Translations under genes and position numbers: made by a program
Shown: positions 22,391-34,830 of the stretch, in pieces
How positions within the stretch are numbered: position 1 is the first letter of the stretch
How the letters are laid out: every line of letters starts with the position of its first letter
Notes under the pieces: model-generated
What the model saw: the letters and a program-made list of their open reading frames with translations, nothing else
The model's database searches: none
Told to the model about the DNA's origin: nothing
Assembly (NCBI RefSeq): GCF_964656455.1
Contig: NC_135712.1
Coordinates: 68,577,239 to 68,641,238 of the forward strand
DNA length: 64,000 nucleotides
From: Halichoerus grypus
Lineage: Eukaryota; Chordata; Mammalia; Carnivora; Phocidae
Reading direction: 5' to 3'

Positions 22391-25105
22391 AGGCTAAAGA
22401 CTAGTTGACCCTTTTTCCCCTATTTCACTATTCTGGGAGTTTTAAATGTGCAAACTATTCTTCTTCTTCTTCTTTTTTTTTTTTTTCTTTATTTTAGGAA
22501 TTGGTTGAATGCATTGGCAGTGTTTTCCTACACAAAAAGTGCTTTAGTCACTAAAGCTCCAATACTAGCCTTCCCTTCAGCAGCCCCTATAATATCTCTG
22601 TCTCTAACCCCTGAGATGTGGAATGGTACAGATTGGATGCTGTCCAGCTGGGTGCCCTTGAGGTGCTGTCGTAAAGTAATGACTGATGTACGAGGCAATG
22701 TTTGGCTTGCACCCCCCGTTTTCCATGCTGTGCGGCCATCCATGGCAGAGGTGGAAGGAACTCCCCACTAGATAGCTGAACAGGGGCACCAACAGAACAG
22801 CGCTTCTTTGGCCCTTTCTCTAACTCAGGGGATAGAGGGGACTGACCTCACCCTGGCCTTTCTAGGTAACCACAGGCCCAGCTGGAAATCAGTGGTGGCC
22901 TCTAAGGCACAATAGGCCCAAGTCATTTTATTCTAAAGACATTTGTTTTTGGTACCTTTTAAGAAGCTTTGGAAATAAAGGCCCTCAAAGCATTGAAGTT
23001 CTTATTAGTCAGTTAACTTACAGAGCTAACTTGTCATGATTTGTGACCTAATTATCCAGGCACTCAGGACTTCTTCCTCACTTTTGCGTCTTTTGATCAC
23101 TTTTTCATACCTTCCATGGGAGGGAAGGTAGGAGGGATGTCAGGCTGGGCAAAAGAGAAGAGATCCAAATACGAATGGGTCATTCTGGTTCCTTGTCAGC
23201 CCCTCATGCACAAGGGTTGGCAGGTGTGGAGCAGAGGCATGGACTTGAAATGGTTGTCAGTATTTATCAGTGAAGGACACTTACCACACCCTCCCCAGGG
23301 CCTACTATGACTACAGGAGTCAGAGTTGGTTGGGATGCCTCCAGCATAAATGTCACTGAAACCCTGTCTCCACATCAGTTCCCGGGCCTGTGGCCAAGAG
23401 ATGGAAACTCCCCAAACCATGATGACAACTTCTTCTGGGAAGAAGAATGTGAAATTGAGCCTGTCCTGCCGCTGATACTACTCTGAGTCTTCCTTCTGAA
23501 CATTATTTGTAACATTTCTAGTTTCTCACCAGGCATACTGAATGACCCCCAGAGGGTTGTAATAAACGTAGGAACACACCCCACACTCACACACATGCTC
23601 ACTCTGCTGTCCACCCTAGGAGTCTTTGTAGCATGGATTTCCCTGACTCAAGGTGTTCTCAGACTGAGTCAGGGATGTGGATTCTGGGGGTAAAGATACG
23701 AGGTGAATGTCTGAAGTTAACAGTGATACTGTCTAAAGTTAGTTTCCACGACTGGTTCTCACACAGGTACAACCGAAGGAAGTTGCTGGTATGCTAGGGA
23801 GCCTCCCTGTTCAGGAGGTACAAGAGAAGGTCTGGCCAAGAGATTCTGGCTTTCTGATGGAGCCCACTTCCCCCTGAAATCTGAGAACATGACTATTATT
23901 GCTCTTTCCTACTCAGAAGGGTAACCATTGAACATGTGTATTAGTGATAAATATTTTGGAAACACCTTCAAGACATCCTAAAACTCCTGACATATTAGAA
24001 CATTCTCCTTCCTCCTAAATCTTATGTCTCTCTTTCTCTCTCTCTCTCTCTCCCTCTCCTCTTTCCCTTAATGAAGGCTCTTTTCATCAAGCTCTGTCTG
24101 CAAAGGCCTAAATTTGACAAGGAGACACTGAAGGGAGGCCAACCTCACCTATTCCAGACAATGATAGAACTTCATCCAAATTCTGTGACCACACCTGAAA
24201 CTGATGATGCCTGCCCAGGGTCACTAATGCTGTTTGTGACTTGGCTTTTGGTGTCTTTGTTTTTGAGTCCTGACATGTGGAACTCAAGAGCTCTGCTCTG
24301 AGCTTGTCTTTACAGGTCTGTGAAGTAGCTTCCGACCCCCTTGTGGAAAGGAAGGAGTTAGGATATTGCTGCCCCCACCACCCTGAGAGCATGTAATGGG
24401 TCTTCTCCCGACAGGAAAACTCTAGGACCTCTTAGTGCTCGACAGAGCTCTTTATTCACAAACACTGAGTGATGTGGAGGACATAGAACAAGAAACCTTC
24501 ATCCTAAAATAACGATAAATGAGTGGTGTTCAACTGTGCATTAAGTCAAATGCCCTAGAAAAAAGTCCTATCGGTACTACAGTGTTTGGGAGTCGCCACA
24601 GCCCAAATGTAAATAATGAGATGAAAACCTCAAAATCATCCTTTTGGGTCTTTATGTCTGGTCCTGGGAAAATACCAGTAGCTTATGCATTATAAAATCT
24701 ACTTCTCTTATCTTTTCTGTTTTACCCACCCCCTCCACACCTCATTCTTCCACCATCCACCATACTGCTCAGAAGGGAATTCCTCAGTCCTCTAAGGCTT
24801 CATCAGTATGATATAAAAACTTTCCTTGGTAGAGTTTAATAACCCAGTACTCCTATTTTCCTCAAGTGCTGCAGCCAACTTGCACATCTCTCAGGAGGGG
24901 TCAAAGCACATCCTCACTCACTCCCTATTGGAGGCGAGATCGGCCACCAGCCACCACAGGAGCTGGCGTGCAGGTTTGGGGCCTCTGAAGCTGGGGCTTG
25001 ACTGGAGCACCTCACCTACTGACTCACCCAAGGGTGGCGGGCCCACCCACTGCCTCACTCTGCCCTGACCTGCCATTTTGATTGGTGCATTTTTTGGTAC
25101 AACAG
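22391..25105 (+). other. KALRN: remaining intron after SH3 exon
   Basis: It contains a T-rich tract at about 22460-22495, further AATAAA hexamers (22974-22979 and near 23560) and a CT tract near 24030-24052. No SINE and no exon were recognised. The acceptor ggtacaacag at 25105 has a weak pyrimidine tract. Confidence 0.7.
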
Positions 25106-25229
25106 GAAGTCATGTTCATGGCATACTCTACGAATGAGAAAGCGGGCGGAAGTGGAGAACACGGGTAAAAATGAAGCCACAGGGCCTCGTAAACCCAAGG
25201 ATATTCTGGGCAACAAAGTCTCTGTTAAA
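25106..25229 (+). CDS. KALRN: KALRN exon 13: basic linker after SH3
   Basis: It completes Lys and encodes KSCSWHTLRMRKRAEVENTG and then KNEATGPRKPKDILGNKVSVK (window residues 512-553). It is strongly basic (LRMRKRAE, GPRKPKD) with no recognised domain, and commits the transcript to the long form with Ig, FnIII and kinase. It starts in phase 2 and ends AAA|gtgagt in phase 0. Confidence 0.96.
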
Positions 25230-26387
25230 GTGAGTAAGGTCTTCCAGAGCTGTGTCCCACCTCTCATCTACTCCCACCCTGCAGCATCTCACGAGTCAAT
25301 TTGGGTGGATGGGGATTTTTTTTTCCCAGTGTGGGGACCAGAGGGGAAGTAGTCTAGCAGGATTTTGCATGCAAGATCAATTTATTTTTTATTTTTTATT
25401 TCTCCTGGCAACTTCGATTCAAATAAGTAAGTATCTTTTTTTTCTTTTATACCTTTCTCTTTATACTGTGCACATGTTTTATAACAAAATTATCTGTAGC
25501 ATTATTCTCGTAAAAATGCAAGATGCTTGATTCATACTGAAGTTCTCAAAGCTGCCCATTCAGTATCCTAGGTTTGAAAATACATGCAGGGTAAGGAGAT
25601 TAGGAGTGCTTGCCAAACCTCCAACCCTGTGAAGTCCGAGGTTTGGAATTTAAGGGCCACTATGGCCTTGCTAAAGTTTCATTTCTTTTCCCCAGAATTC
25701 AGACGACATCATTTTCAGGCCTACACATGGGCAGGGAAGGGGAGGCACATTGGCAAGCCCAAGTTACTGTTTTGTAATAATCCACCTCTTACTATGAACC
25801 CATTGATTCTAAGCTTCGGCAGACCCATATTGCCCCCCCCCCCCCATCTTGAAACGCTGTGATCTGTTTTCTTTACATTGGGCCCTCTGAAAAGGATCTG
25901 ACTCTGGACAATGAGAATAAGACTTCTGATGCTGAACATCGTTATAATGTGTGATTATCCACCTGGCACTTTTTCCCCTTCCTGAGCAAAATAAGAACAA
26001 CTGAAACCCATGCTAACGTCCTTCTTGGGGAAAAGAAATTGTATTCCCTTCTTCACTTTCCTCAGGGAAGTCCCAGCCTCACAGAAGACAAGAATTTAAA
26101 TTCTACAGCACTTACGCTTCATGTGGTTGCTTCTTCCACTGCTGTTTCCCATGAGATGTGTGGCAGCACACGATCCCAGCTACCCACCCCCACCCCCATC
26201 CCGGCCCGAAAAGAGCATGCTGCCACCCTGGGTGATCAGCACCCCCACCTTAGAAGCACTTGGTTTTTTTTCTCTGCCCAATTTCCCATTGCTCATGCCT
26301 TTCTGAAGTTCTCCTCCCTCTCCAGCAAAAGCTACCTGTGTTCTAACTGTGTTCTCTTTCTTCCCCCTCCTCATGCTGCCCTTCAAG
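25230..26387 (+). other. KALRN: intron between linker exons
   Basis: A 1.16-kb intron. It contains a C13 homopolymer (25833-25845) and T-rich stretches. No repeat family was recognised. Confidence 0.8.
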
Positions 26388-26447
26388 GAGACGAACAGTT
26401 CCGAGGAGTCAGAGTGTGATGATCTTGACCCTAATACTAGCATGGAG
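26388..26447 (+). CDS. KALRN: KALRN exon 14: acidic linker (60 nt)
   Basis: It encodes ETNSSEESECDDLDPNTSME (window residues 554-573), a very acidic stretch with Ser embedded in Glu/Asp, resembling casein-kinase-2 sites (inference). It is 60 nt with phase 0 on both sides, so it can be skipped without a frame change. The acceptor is cttcaag and the donor GAG|gtagaa is weak. Confidence 0.95.
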
Positions 26448-28836
26448 GTAGAAGCAGCTATTGTTGTCCTATTTGCTATAATGATTGTCTTTTTAAATGT
26501 GTTCTATAACAGTGACCTTGCTAAAGTGACTGGTCAGTCAAGGATAAATGGTGATGTGAGAGCATCTCTGGGTGTCCCCTCCCAACTTAAAGACAAAAAG
26601 AACATTCAGCTCAATTTTTATAGAAAACTTGACCTAGATATTTTAAAAAAAATAACAACTTTTTTTTCCTCATGGAGAATGGCGTTATGAAGAGTGGCCG
26701 ATTCCTAGCTGAAAGACAAGAACCCTTTTAGTTTTAGTTTCTCCCTCTTTTGTTTCTCCTTCCTCCCTCTTCCCTCTTTTTCTTTTCCCTTTATTCTCTT
26801 CACCTGGTTCTTCTGCTAGAACCTATTCCTCCCTTGAGGCTTCAGCAAAATCATGGACTAGGTGTGGTCTGGTGGGTGACCTGCTCCCCAGTCACTGTAT
26901 ATGGCTGGCTTAGAGCAAATGAGTGATGGTAACAACTCCAGGACCCACCTCTGCCTGGCCCCATCCGGAAGTAAAAGCAGCCCTGTAACCTTAGCAGCAG
27001 TCTCTCTAGAGACAGGGAGACTAAAACATTGTCAGGGGCCTTTCTTCCACTGTAGGGCTCCAGAGGTATGGGAGTAGAACCAACACCTCCACCCAGAACA
27101 TTGAATCAACTTCCAACCCCTTCTTGGCTAGAAACTATCTTGGGTTAGAGAAATAGGACCTCCAGCATGGCTTGCCACGGAGTGACAACCCTCATAAAGT
27201 TATAAGCCCTAGACAATTAGAGCACATGTAGGCTGGCTTTCCCTGCCATTTTGTCTTTCAGAGTAAATGGAAATGTTTTTCTCCAAATCTGTGTTCCCAT
27301 TACCAGTAATGGATAAAAGTTTAGAGATTTCCCCTAAGTACAAAATAAAGAGTATTTTTTAAAAATCTTTTCCTTTTTATAGACCTAAACTTTCCACTTA
27401 ACTAGATGGACTTTTATTATTATTATTCTAATTTGACCTAATCCCAAAGAAACCCACCACCATATTAAGTCAATGACCAGAAAACCCAAGAAAGACCATT
27501 CTGCCCAAGAAGGAGTAAGTCAGCTGGGGAAGATGCCAGTTGCGTTGAATCAGGTCAGAAACAGTGGTTGAAAGTAGGAGTTCTGCCAGGATGCCACGGT
27601 TGCCTGTGGGCGTGGGTATTGCCACAGAGCTAAATCCAGCAGGTGTGGGTCAATGCAGTGCTGCAGCGTGGGAGGAAGTGGGTATGGCACTCGTAGCCTA
27701 AATGTATCTTAGAGAATGAGGAAGCCAGGGGAAATTTCTGGCTCTGCTTTCCCTGTGTTTCATAGGATAGGCGCTAGCTCCCGTGGAGCCCACACCTATC
27801 AGCTTGTAGACTCGTGCTGACACCTGTATGTCCAGGTCTAAGTTTTGCTGGCCCGTATCAGAGATACCATCTGCAAGTAGAGGAAGTCTAGGCAGAGGGA
27901 GGGACAAGCCAGGTATTTGTGATCTAGAAAGCAACTTGGGATCTTTTTCAGCTCAGGTGGAATGGGGAGAGAAAAGTGGCTTTCCCACCCTGCTCATTAA
28001 TGCAAGAAGTGGGCACAGAGCCATGTGGGGCCAAATGAGCAACGCAAACAGAGAAAGTTAACTGATGTAATCAGATGCTCCATTCTATGGTTAGATAAGC
28101 AAAAGGACATAAACACACACACACGTACACACGCGTTAGCCCTGCTTTGTGAATTGAACACATTTCTAAGGTTCTTATTCATCCAAGGCTTACAGCCCTT
28201 CACATAGACTGAATGAGATGGGTCCCAGGGAGGTGATTTGGGATACATAAGCAAAAGCGTTAGGATGTTCATGCTGAATGGAGGAAAGCCATGAATTGTG
28301 TTGATGCATGTCTGGAAAGTTTTCAAACACAATACTTGAGGCAGTCATTTCAGTTAACTGGCACTGTTGAGGGGGCATGTGGTTAGAAGCCAGCCAAATA
28401 TTCTGGTTAGTCCAAGGTTTCTGTAGGAGGTGTGCATGCAGCCCTGGAATATTCCATATGGATCCTCTTAGGTGCCAGTGAGCTCTTGGGCAGTGGCTGT
28501 GTTAAAGTTAACTCAACACATAAGCAGGTGCTGAGGGAACACAGGCGTCTTGGCGCTGCTAGCTTAGAATTTTCAGACACAAATAACAAATGAGACATAG
28601 AGAGTCAACCTGTTCAACATGAGTTGAGAATTTTCCCACAGGATAGGTAAGCAGAACTTCACTGCAGTGTTCATTGCAGAGGAGGAAAATGGCCAGGGGT
28701 GCATGGTAAAGACAGCGACTCCTTGAAGACCCAGCTTGAGAAGCAGGTGGCCTCCTGAAGGCCTCTGGCTGCTCGTTGGTCATTTGGGGCACCATTACCA
28801 GGCCCAGCCTGGCCCCCAGCCTCACTCTTATCTTCT

Positions 28837-29042
28837 TTTTTTTATATTTTATTTTTTTATTTTTATTTATTTGACAGAGAGAGAGAGAGACAGCGAGAGA
28901 GGGAACACAAGCAGGCGGAGTGGGAGAGGGAGAAGCAGGCTCCTGGCTGAGCAGGGAGCCCGATGCGGGGCTCGATCCCAGGACCCTGGGATCATGACCT
29001 GAGCTGAAGGCAGACGCTTAACGACTGAGCCACCCAGGCGCC
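28837..29042 (-). mobile_element. CAN-SINE, antisense, with perfect 16-bp TSD
   Basis: A full-length antisense SINEC with TTTTTTTTATATTTTATTTT tail complement, 'gacagagagagagagagaca', and 'tgagccacccaggcgcc' at the right. CTCACTCTTATCTTCT occurs at 28821-28836 and again at 29043-29058, an intact target-site duplication, which suggests a fairly young insertion. Confidence 0.95.
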
Positions 29043-30781
29043 CTCACTCTTATCTTCTGAACCTGAGCACTGTGATGTGCGTTGTCTGGTTGTTGACAGC
29101 GTGTCCCTGTGCCCTGGTGAGCTGTGCTGCCACCCCCGTGGCTTGTGCCATGAACCCCTGTGCTCGACCCCAGCCGCCACGCCGGCCCGCACACCCAGTG
29201 CACTCACTGTTCCATGCCAGGTCTCTGGATGCTAAGTCCGGCCCTCTCCAGTGTCAGTCCTTGACCTGCTGCCCGCGTGTTGATTCCCATCCCAGCTGTA
29301 TTTAGGCTTTCTCCTGCCTCCACACGTCCATCACTGCCAAATTCGCTACTTTTCTTTACTTTTTCTCAATTGGTGGAGTGAAGGGTCCCTTTAAGGAGCA
29401 GTTTCCTTGCATCTTTGCTTACCGTCAGGGCTGGCGTACGTCCCACCATACCGTTTCATGGAGGTTTATAGACACCTCCTTGAAAGCTAATTAAGAGGAA
29501 AATGAAGCACCCTGAATCCGAGGAATCTGATTTCCAAAGCTTTCCAAGAACACCCAGCTATGTAGAAGGAGGCAATTCTGCTCTAATGTATCCACCCTTT
29601 GTCTTCCCCTATGGAGAAACGCTTGTGAAGAGCCTCAGGTACAGCCCCCACGCCCCAGTCCCGGCACACAAGCTGCTGCAAGGTTGGCTCCGTCTACAGA
29701 TCCTCTCATGGTCTGGCTCCCCCTTGCTCCTACTGATCTGTGACCACACCTCAGAGAGAACTATTCTAGAAATGGCAAAGGTCTGTCCATAGTTCACCTT
29801 ACTTTCTCTTGCGCTGATTACACGTTGGAGGCTGGTGGAGAAGAGGATATAGTATATAAGAGAAACGTTTCTACATGGAAGAAGAATCCAATCAGGCTGA
29901 AAATCAAACTCTAGGCTGTTTGGGGAACCAGTTAATGCATTTTTTCCAGTACAGCTTAGACTGCTGAGTGCCTTTCCTTGTTGAGGACTGCAGGTGAGAT
30001 GGTCTGCTGAGCATCACACGCCCACCTGCTAGCTTCCCACGTCCAGCCCCTGCTTCTGTGTCTGTGCGGACACCCAGGCCGTGGCCAGGGCTCAAGGGTT
30101 CAGGCTCGCCGTCCACCCTCTGAGCCAGTGCCCACCTCTGAGAAGTCTGGATCCTCCCTGAGCTATCCTGGATTTCTCGTAGGACCCAGCTAGGCAGGTT
30201 CCCACACCCCTGCCATCTCAGAAAGTTGTCTGAGGACTGTGTTGAGACTCGGGGTTTTGCACCTGCCCTCTAGCCCCAGAACTGCTGCGTGCCAACACCA
30301 TGTGCTGGAGGAGGAAGGCCTCAACCAGCCTCCCAGACTTGGGCCTTCATCTTCGGGGATAAGGTTTCTCAGTCCAGCTTTTATGTCAAGCCCAATTAAA
30401 TAAATGCATCGTAATTTTAAAACAAAGCCCAATGCCACTTTTAGCAGAGAACATCAATCCATCAAAGCAAGAAATTGTCACAATTCCAAAAAGGCTCCAT
30501 CTCTGCCCCATTTAACAAGGAGCCAGCCTCATCCACGACGGAGACTAAATGCAGACCTTACCCTCGGTCATTATGCCAGCTGAGAGACAGCTCAAGTGGT
30601 TCCTTTCTGCCTAAGAACAGGGTTGGGGTCTTGTGGGAGAGCGTTCTGAGAGATGAGGGAGAGAAAGCACTTGGAAAGGCAAAGCTACATCATAAGGAAA
30701 TTTCCAGTCAGGGTAAGAATCCTAGACTTTCAGAGTTGACAGAAACTTAGAAACCTTCAGTTAACTCCATCCCCTTCATTT

Positions 30782-30975
30782 ATTTACTTTTTATTGTGGT
30801 AAAACCTACATAACATAAAATTTACTGTTTTAACCATCTTTAAGTGGCATTAAATACCTTCCCAATTTGTGCAGCTGTGACTGCTATTCATTTCCAGAAC
30901 TTTCTCTTCATCCCGAATTGAAACTGTACCCACTGAACAATAACTCCGCATTCCTGTCCATCACCCCAGCCCCTT
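30782..30975 (+). mobile_element. old L1 3'-end-like fossil
   Basis: It reads 'attgtggtaaaacctacata', 'acataaaatttactgtttta', 'ttccagaactttctcttcat' and 'gaacaataactccgcattcc'. The same pattern recurs at 43800-44030. I attribute it to an old L1M-type 3' end; the subfamily is not assigned. Confidence 0.55.
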
Positions 30976-31313
30976 CAAAGACTTTTAGAGGAGGAAACTG
31001 AGGCAGAAAAGTTGTATCTTTTAGTTTGAAAATGAGAAGATGCCCTGAAGGCAGAATGTGTCTTTCCCTGGCCATCGCTACCCCACCTCCACCAACCTGC
31101 TCCCCTCATGGGCGGGGGGCTGCTCCCTCATCTCCAGGTTGTTTTTAATCTAAAACACAGATCCTGGAAGACGAGAAGACCTGCCTCCCAGTGCCAATTT
31201 TTCTGTGTGGATTTGTTGTTCAACTTTCCAGCTCAACAAAGAGGAATATCATATCTGCCCATCCCAGCTTTCCAGGGCTAAAGTATGACTTAAATAAAAA
31301 TGACACAAAGATA

Positions 31314-31410
31314 GGGCACCTGGCTGACTCAGTCGGTAGAGCATCTGACTCCTGATGTTGGGGTCGTGAGTTCAAGCCCCATGTTGGGGGTAGAGATTAT
31401 TTTTCTAAAA
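31314..31410 (+). mobile_element. tRNA-head CAN-SINE variant (short)
   Basis: 'gggcacctggctgactcagt', 'cggtagagcatctgactcct', 'gagttcaagccccatgttgg', 'tagagattat'. It keeps A-box-like and B-box-like pol III elements of its tRNA ancestor but lacks the GA-rich body of the other SINEs here. Confidence 0.85.
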
Positions 31411-32339
31411 CTCACACAAAGGCACATGGAAAGTACCCCATGGAAAGGACGCTGGAACGGGAGTCAGAACACCTGAGTTACAGTCTGGGTACTGTCAACT
31501 GTGCGGCCTCGGGCCACTTAGCCTTGCCGAGCCTTGGGTTTCTCTGAGAGGTCACACAGCTCAAGGGTACGGGTGTTTATGTATGTAGCGTGGAATCCTT
31601 TGAGCACCACACAGATCCAAGGTGTGATGTCAGTGGACTTTGAGACCCTTTGCTCTCCTGAACTTCTAACTGAAAACGCTGAGACCCTCCAACAGAAGAA
31701 GTCAGAGATTCTGTGGCTTGACCCTGAAATTTGCTTCGAAGGAGGTGTGCCAGGAATGGCCCGGGTACATTTACTCCTGAGATCAGACTGGAATGTCCAC
31801 TCCTGGCCCTGGAAGGGTTTGAGTGGCCAGAGCTGACCCTTCTTTCCTTCCCCATACCCACAGTTGCCCAGCCCCAGCTTCTGCATCTTGAAAGAGCTAG
31901 CCTGCTGCTCGCACCTCAGCTGCTTTGGCTCCCTGTCCCAGATTCAGAGCTTCAAAATAACCTGGCCAGACAGACTGAAGGAAACTTCTTACACCCCTAG
32001 TCAGGTGACTGACCTCCTGGCATCGCCAGTGTATTTCCACTGATGCCTGTTACTGCATTATATAAAAAGAAATTTTTTTTTTTATGAAAAGAGCTCTTTG
32101 GAGAAAAGAAAGTGAAGCATCACATTCCTGTCTTTTTATTTTTACAAAATATTTTCTTTGTAATATATCTGATGGGTTTGGCCTGGAGACTCACTCTTGT
32201 TGCCTGGCTTTGTTCTGACTCAACATGCAGATTGCTTTACATACTGCCACTAAGGGAAGGGCACTTAGCTTGCCAGAGCTGGCATCTCTCTCTCCTGGGG
32301 GAATTGCAAGAAAATCTTCCACTGCATATTCACATCTGT

Positions 32340-32450
32340 TAGGTTTTCTATTCCTTCCAGCAACCCTGTGAAGATGGGGTTTTCTTACGCTCCCAGAGGA
32401 AACAGGGTCAGAGAGGTCACGGTCACACAACCAACAAAAAGAGCAGGTCT
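32340..32450 (+). repeat. MIR fragment
   Basis: 'cagcaaccctgtgaagatgg', 'cccagaggaaacagggtcag' and 'agaggtcacggtcacacaac' follow the MIR core. It is immediately followed by a tRNA-head SINE. Confidence 0.6.
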
Positions 32451-32550
32451 GGGGCACCTGGCTGGCTCAGTCCGTAGAGCATGCAACTCTTGATCTCAGG
32501 CTCATGAGTTCAAGCCCCGCGTTGGATGTAGAGATTACTTTAAAAAGGGA
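32451..32550 (+). mobile_element. tRNA-head CAN-SINE variant (short)
   Basis: 'ggggcacctggctggctcag', 'tccgtagagcatgcaactct', 'gagttcaagccccgcgttgg', 'gtagagattactttaaaaag'. Same class as the copies at 31314 and 53086. Confidence 0.87.
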
Positions 32551-33319
32551 GAGAGAGAGCCGGTCTTGATTGTGGTGCTTTGAGAGGCCAAACTTGGCAT
32601 GTGATGTGGAGGAGGTCTGCTCAGTGAGGCTCAGGTACTTTTTAAAGAAGGTTCAGGCCCTCCCTTTGTTGCACATCTGCTTATCGGAGGAGAATTTCTT
32701 CCTCGACAACTTTTTAAATCCCTTGACAGTGGGGGTGATGACTTGGCCTCACCCACACCCTTCCCCAGTGACTCAGGAGTCCAGCCACGGAAGCCAAGAA
32801 AGGAGATCCGATCACATGGGAGAAATGTCTGAATCGATTTCTCAGGCCAATACAGTCACTTAGCACCCCTCCCCCCAGTCATGTGTGTCCTGTGGCACTC
32901 TCACCCTAGTCTGGAGGCCTCGCCCATCTCATTTATGTTGTCCATGAATGAGATTATGAGGTGCCATTGACCCAGGAGAAGTTGCTCTAAGAGCAGCTAT
33001 TAGAGAAGCAAAGACCACCACCTCCCTCCTCAACCCTGTGCTGTCAAGATTCACCTATAAGCTCACTCAACATGATATCCTAGTCAATTCAATTTATCGA
33101 AAGTGAATAACACAAAGCATTGCAGTGAGTACAATGGAGGGCCAACATATCACATAAGATCAGGTACCATGCTTAAGAAGCATGCAGTCATGTAGGGAGA
33201 GGCAGGTTTGATTAAATGTTCATATCACACAGCAAACTTTACAGTGTGCTCTATTAAAAGGCACAGGGCCATGCATTTATTCATTCAGTGAGTATTTACA
33301 CACCTACTCAGGCACTGGG

Positions 33320-33510
33320 CTAATAAGAGCAGCTACTACTTATCAGTCTTCTTTATGTACCTGGCTCTGCTAAGTCCTTTCCTCCCAACAGTGTCAATAC
33401 ATAGGTACTCTTATCATTATTCCTGTTTTACAGATGAGAAAACTAGAGCTCAGAGAGAGAGGTTAAGTAACTTTCCCAAGGTTGTGTATTCTCACAGCCT
33501 GTGTCTCCTA
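33320..33510 (+). repeat. MIR SINE fossil
   Basis: 'cctggctctgctaagtcctt', 'tattcctgttttacagatga', 'gaaaactagagctcagagag' and 'aggttaagtaactttcccaa' give the standard MIR core. Confidence 0.78.
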
Positions 33511-33824
33511 GGAAGTATGATCATTGGCTTCACGTGATGGCAGTGTATGGGTTGGGTGGACTACTAAACAGTCTTGCAGAAGGGTAAAGGGGAAGAGAGC
33601 ATGAGCAAGGGGCCTGAGGTATGAAAGTGCCTGGCACATCCTGAGAAGAGTATATGGTCTGGATAGCTGGGGTTTAGGTATGTGAGAAGAGCTGTCGGAG
33701 ACAAAGCCTAGCAGATGACTTGGGACCAAACAATGAGGGCCTCGAGAAACTTGCTAGGAAGCCTCGACTTGACCCAGTGGACAACGAGAGCAAAAGTAGG
33801 TTTTTAAGCAGAGTCCATGTGTTT

Positions 33825-33966
33825 CATTAGGGAGAAAGAGAATCTTAAGCAGGGTCCATGCCCAGCGGGGAGCCCGATGCCGCGCTCTATCTCACAACCC
33901 TGAGATCATGACCTGAGCCTAAACCAAGACAAGGATACTTAACCGACTGAGCCACCCAGGTGCCCC
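33825..33966 (-). mobile_element. CAN-SINE, antisense, 5'-truncated/decayed
   Basis: 'gagaaagagaatcttaagca', 'gggagcccgatgccgcgctc', 'cctgagatcatgacctgagc' and 'ccgactgagccacccaggtg', ending cccc. The A-tail and most of the GA body are missing or decayed. Confidence 0.85.
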
Positions 33967-34449
33967 TCATTCTGCACTTTAGGAAGATAGCTGGCACCTG
34001 AGTAAGCAACAGTGGGTCAGGCAGATCTATTGGAGGGCTGCTGCAGTAGACCTAGAGGTGGGTGAACAAGAGTAAAAAAGTAAAAAAGTTTTGGGGGTAG
34101 GAATATGAGGAGGGTCGAATCATTAAGGGATGAGACCTCAAAGCATTCATCCATAAAGCCTTTATCCAAGGTCAAGATCTTGACTTCCACGTTGGACATG
34201 TGATGTATAAAAAGGAAGTCATAACAGCACCCCTCACCCCAGTCCCTTCTGAACAGAACTCCAGGCTGCTGGGAGCACAGGAGACCCATGCATGCACAAT
34301 AATAAACCACCTTCTGCTTTGACTATTTTGTGGGATGAGTGGTGGATTTTTTTTCATTATTATGTTAAAAGTCATATTTTTATCCTTTTTATTTTCAAGG
34401 ACACACCAAATGGTCTCTAACCAAAATACTGAGGAGGGGTGGGAAGAGG

Positions 34450-34830
34450 AGTCGGACTAGAAATCCCCAGAAAACAGCTAATGTGTTTGACACATCAACA
34501 TTCAGAGATCTGTACCCAACAGCCAGCGCTTAAACATTCTTCTCAAGAACACACACAACTTTTTACAAAAATGGACCATGTGCTAATAACGCAAGTCTCA
34601 TCAAAAAATCAAGGAATGAGTATCCTATAGATCAAGGTCTCCAACCACCATGCAATTGAGTTAGAAACCAGTAACAAAAATAGTTTTTAAAACGTATACA
34701 TTAGGAAATCTAAAAATATTTCTATCACAACCAGGTCAAAGGGGGAAAAAAAGGCAAAGTTGAAGAAAAAAGACTTAGAACTAGACAGTCATGAAAATAC
34801 TCTGGAAAGTAAGGAGCTACTTCAAAGACA
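34450..34830 (+). mobile_element. L1 ORF2-like fragment, broken
   Basis: The DNA reads like a diverged L1 ORF2 segment: 'acattcttctcaagaacaca', 'aatggaccatgtgctaataa', 'gcaagtctcatcaaaaaatc', 'caaccaccatgcaattgagt', 'tagaaaccagtaacaaaaat'. Frames are short and interrupted, so it cannot code. Assigned by eye. Confidence 0.55.

Noticed and set aside
28736..29002. Frames with ERERD...SRLLAEQGARCG-type peptide, repeated at several SINEs
   Set aside because: This peptide pattern is the translation of the CAN-SINE itself; it is not a gene.
31314..31410. Possible functional tRNA gene
   Set aside because: Box A and box B are recognisable, but the acceptor stem does not close and the sequence continues as a SINE.
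34450..34830. Possible gene at the L1 ORF2-like stretch
   Set aside because: Frames are short and interrupted; it is a decayed retrotransposon fragment.
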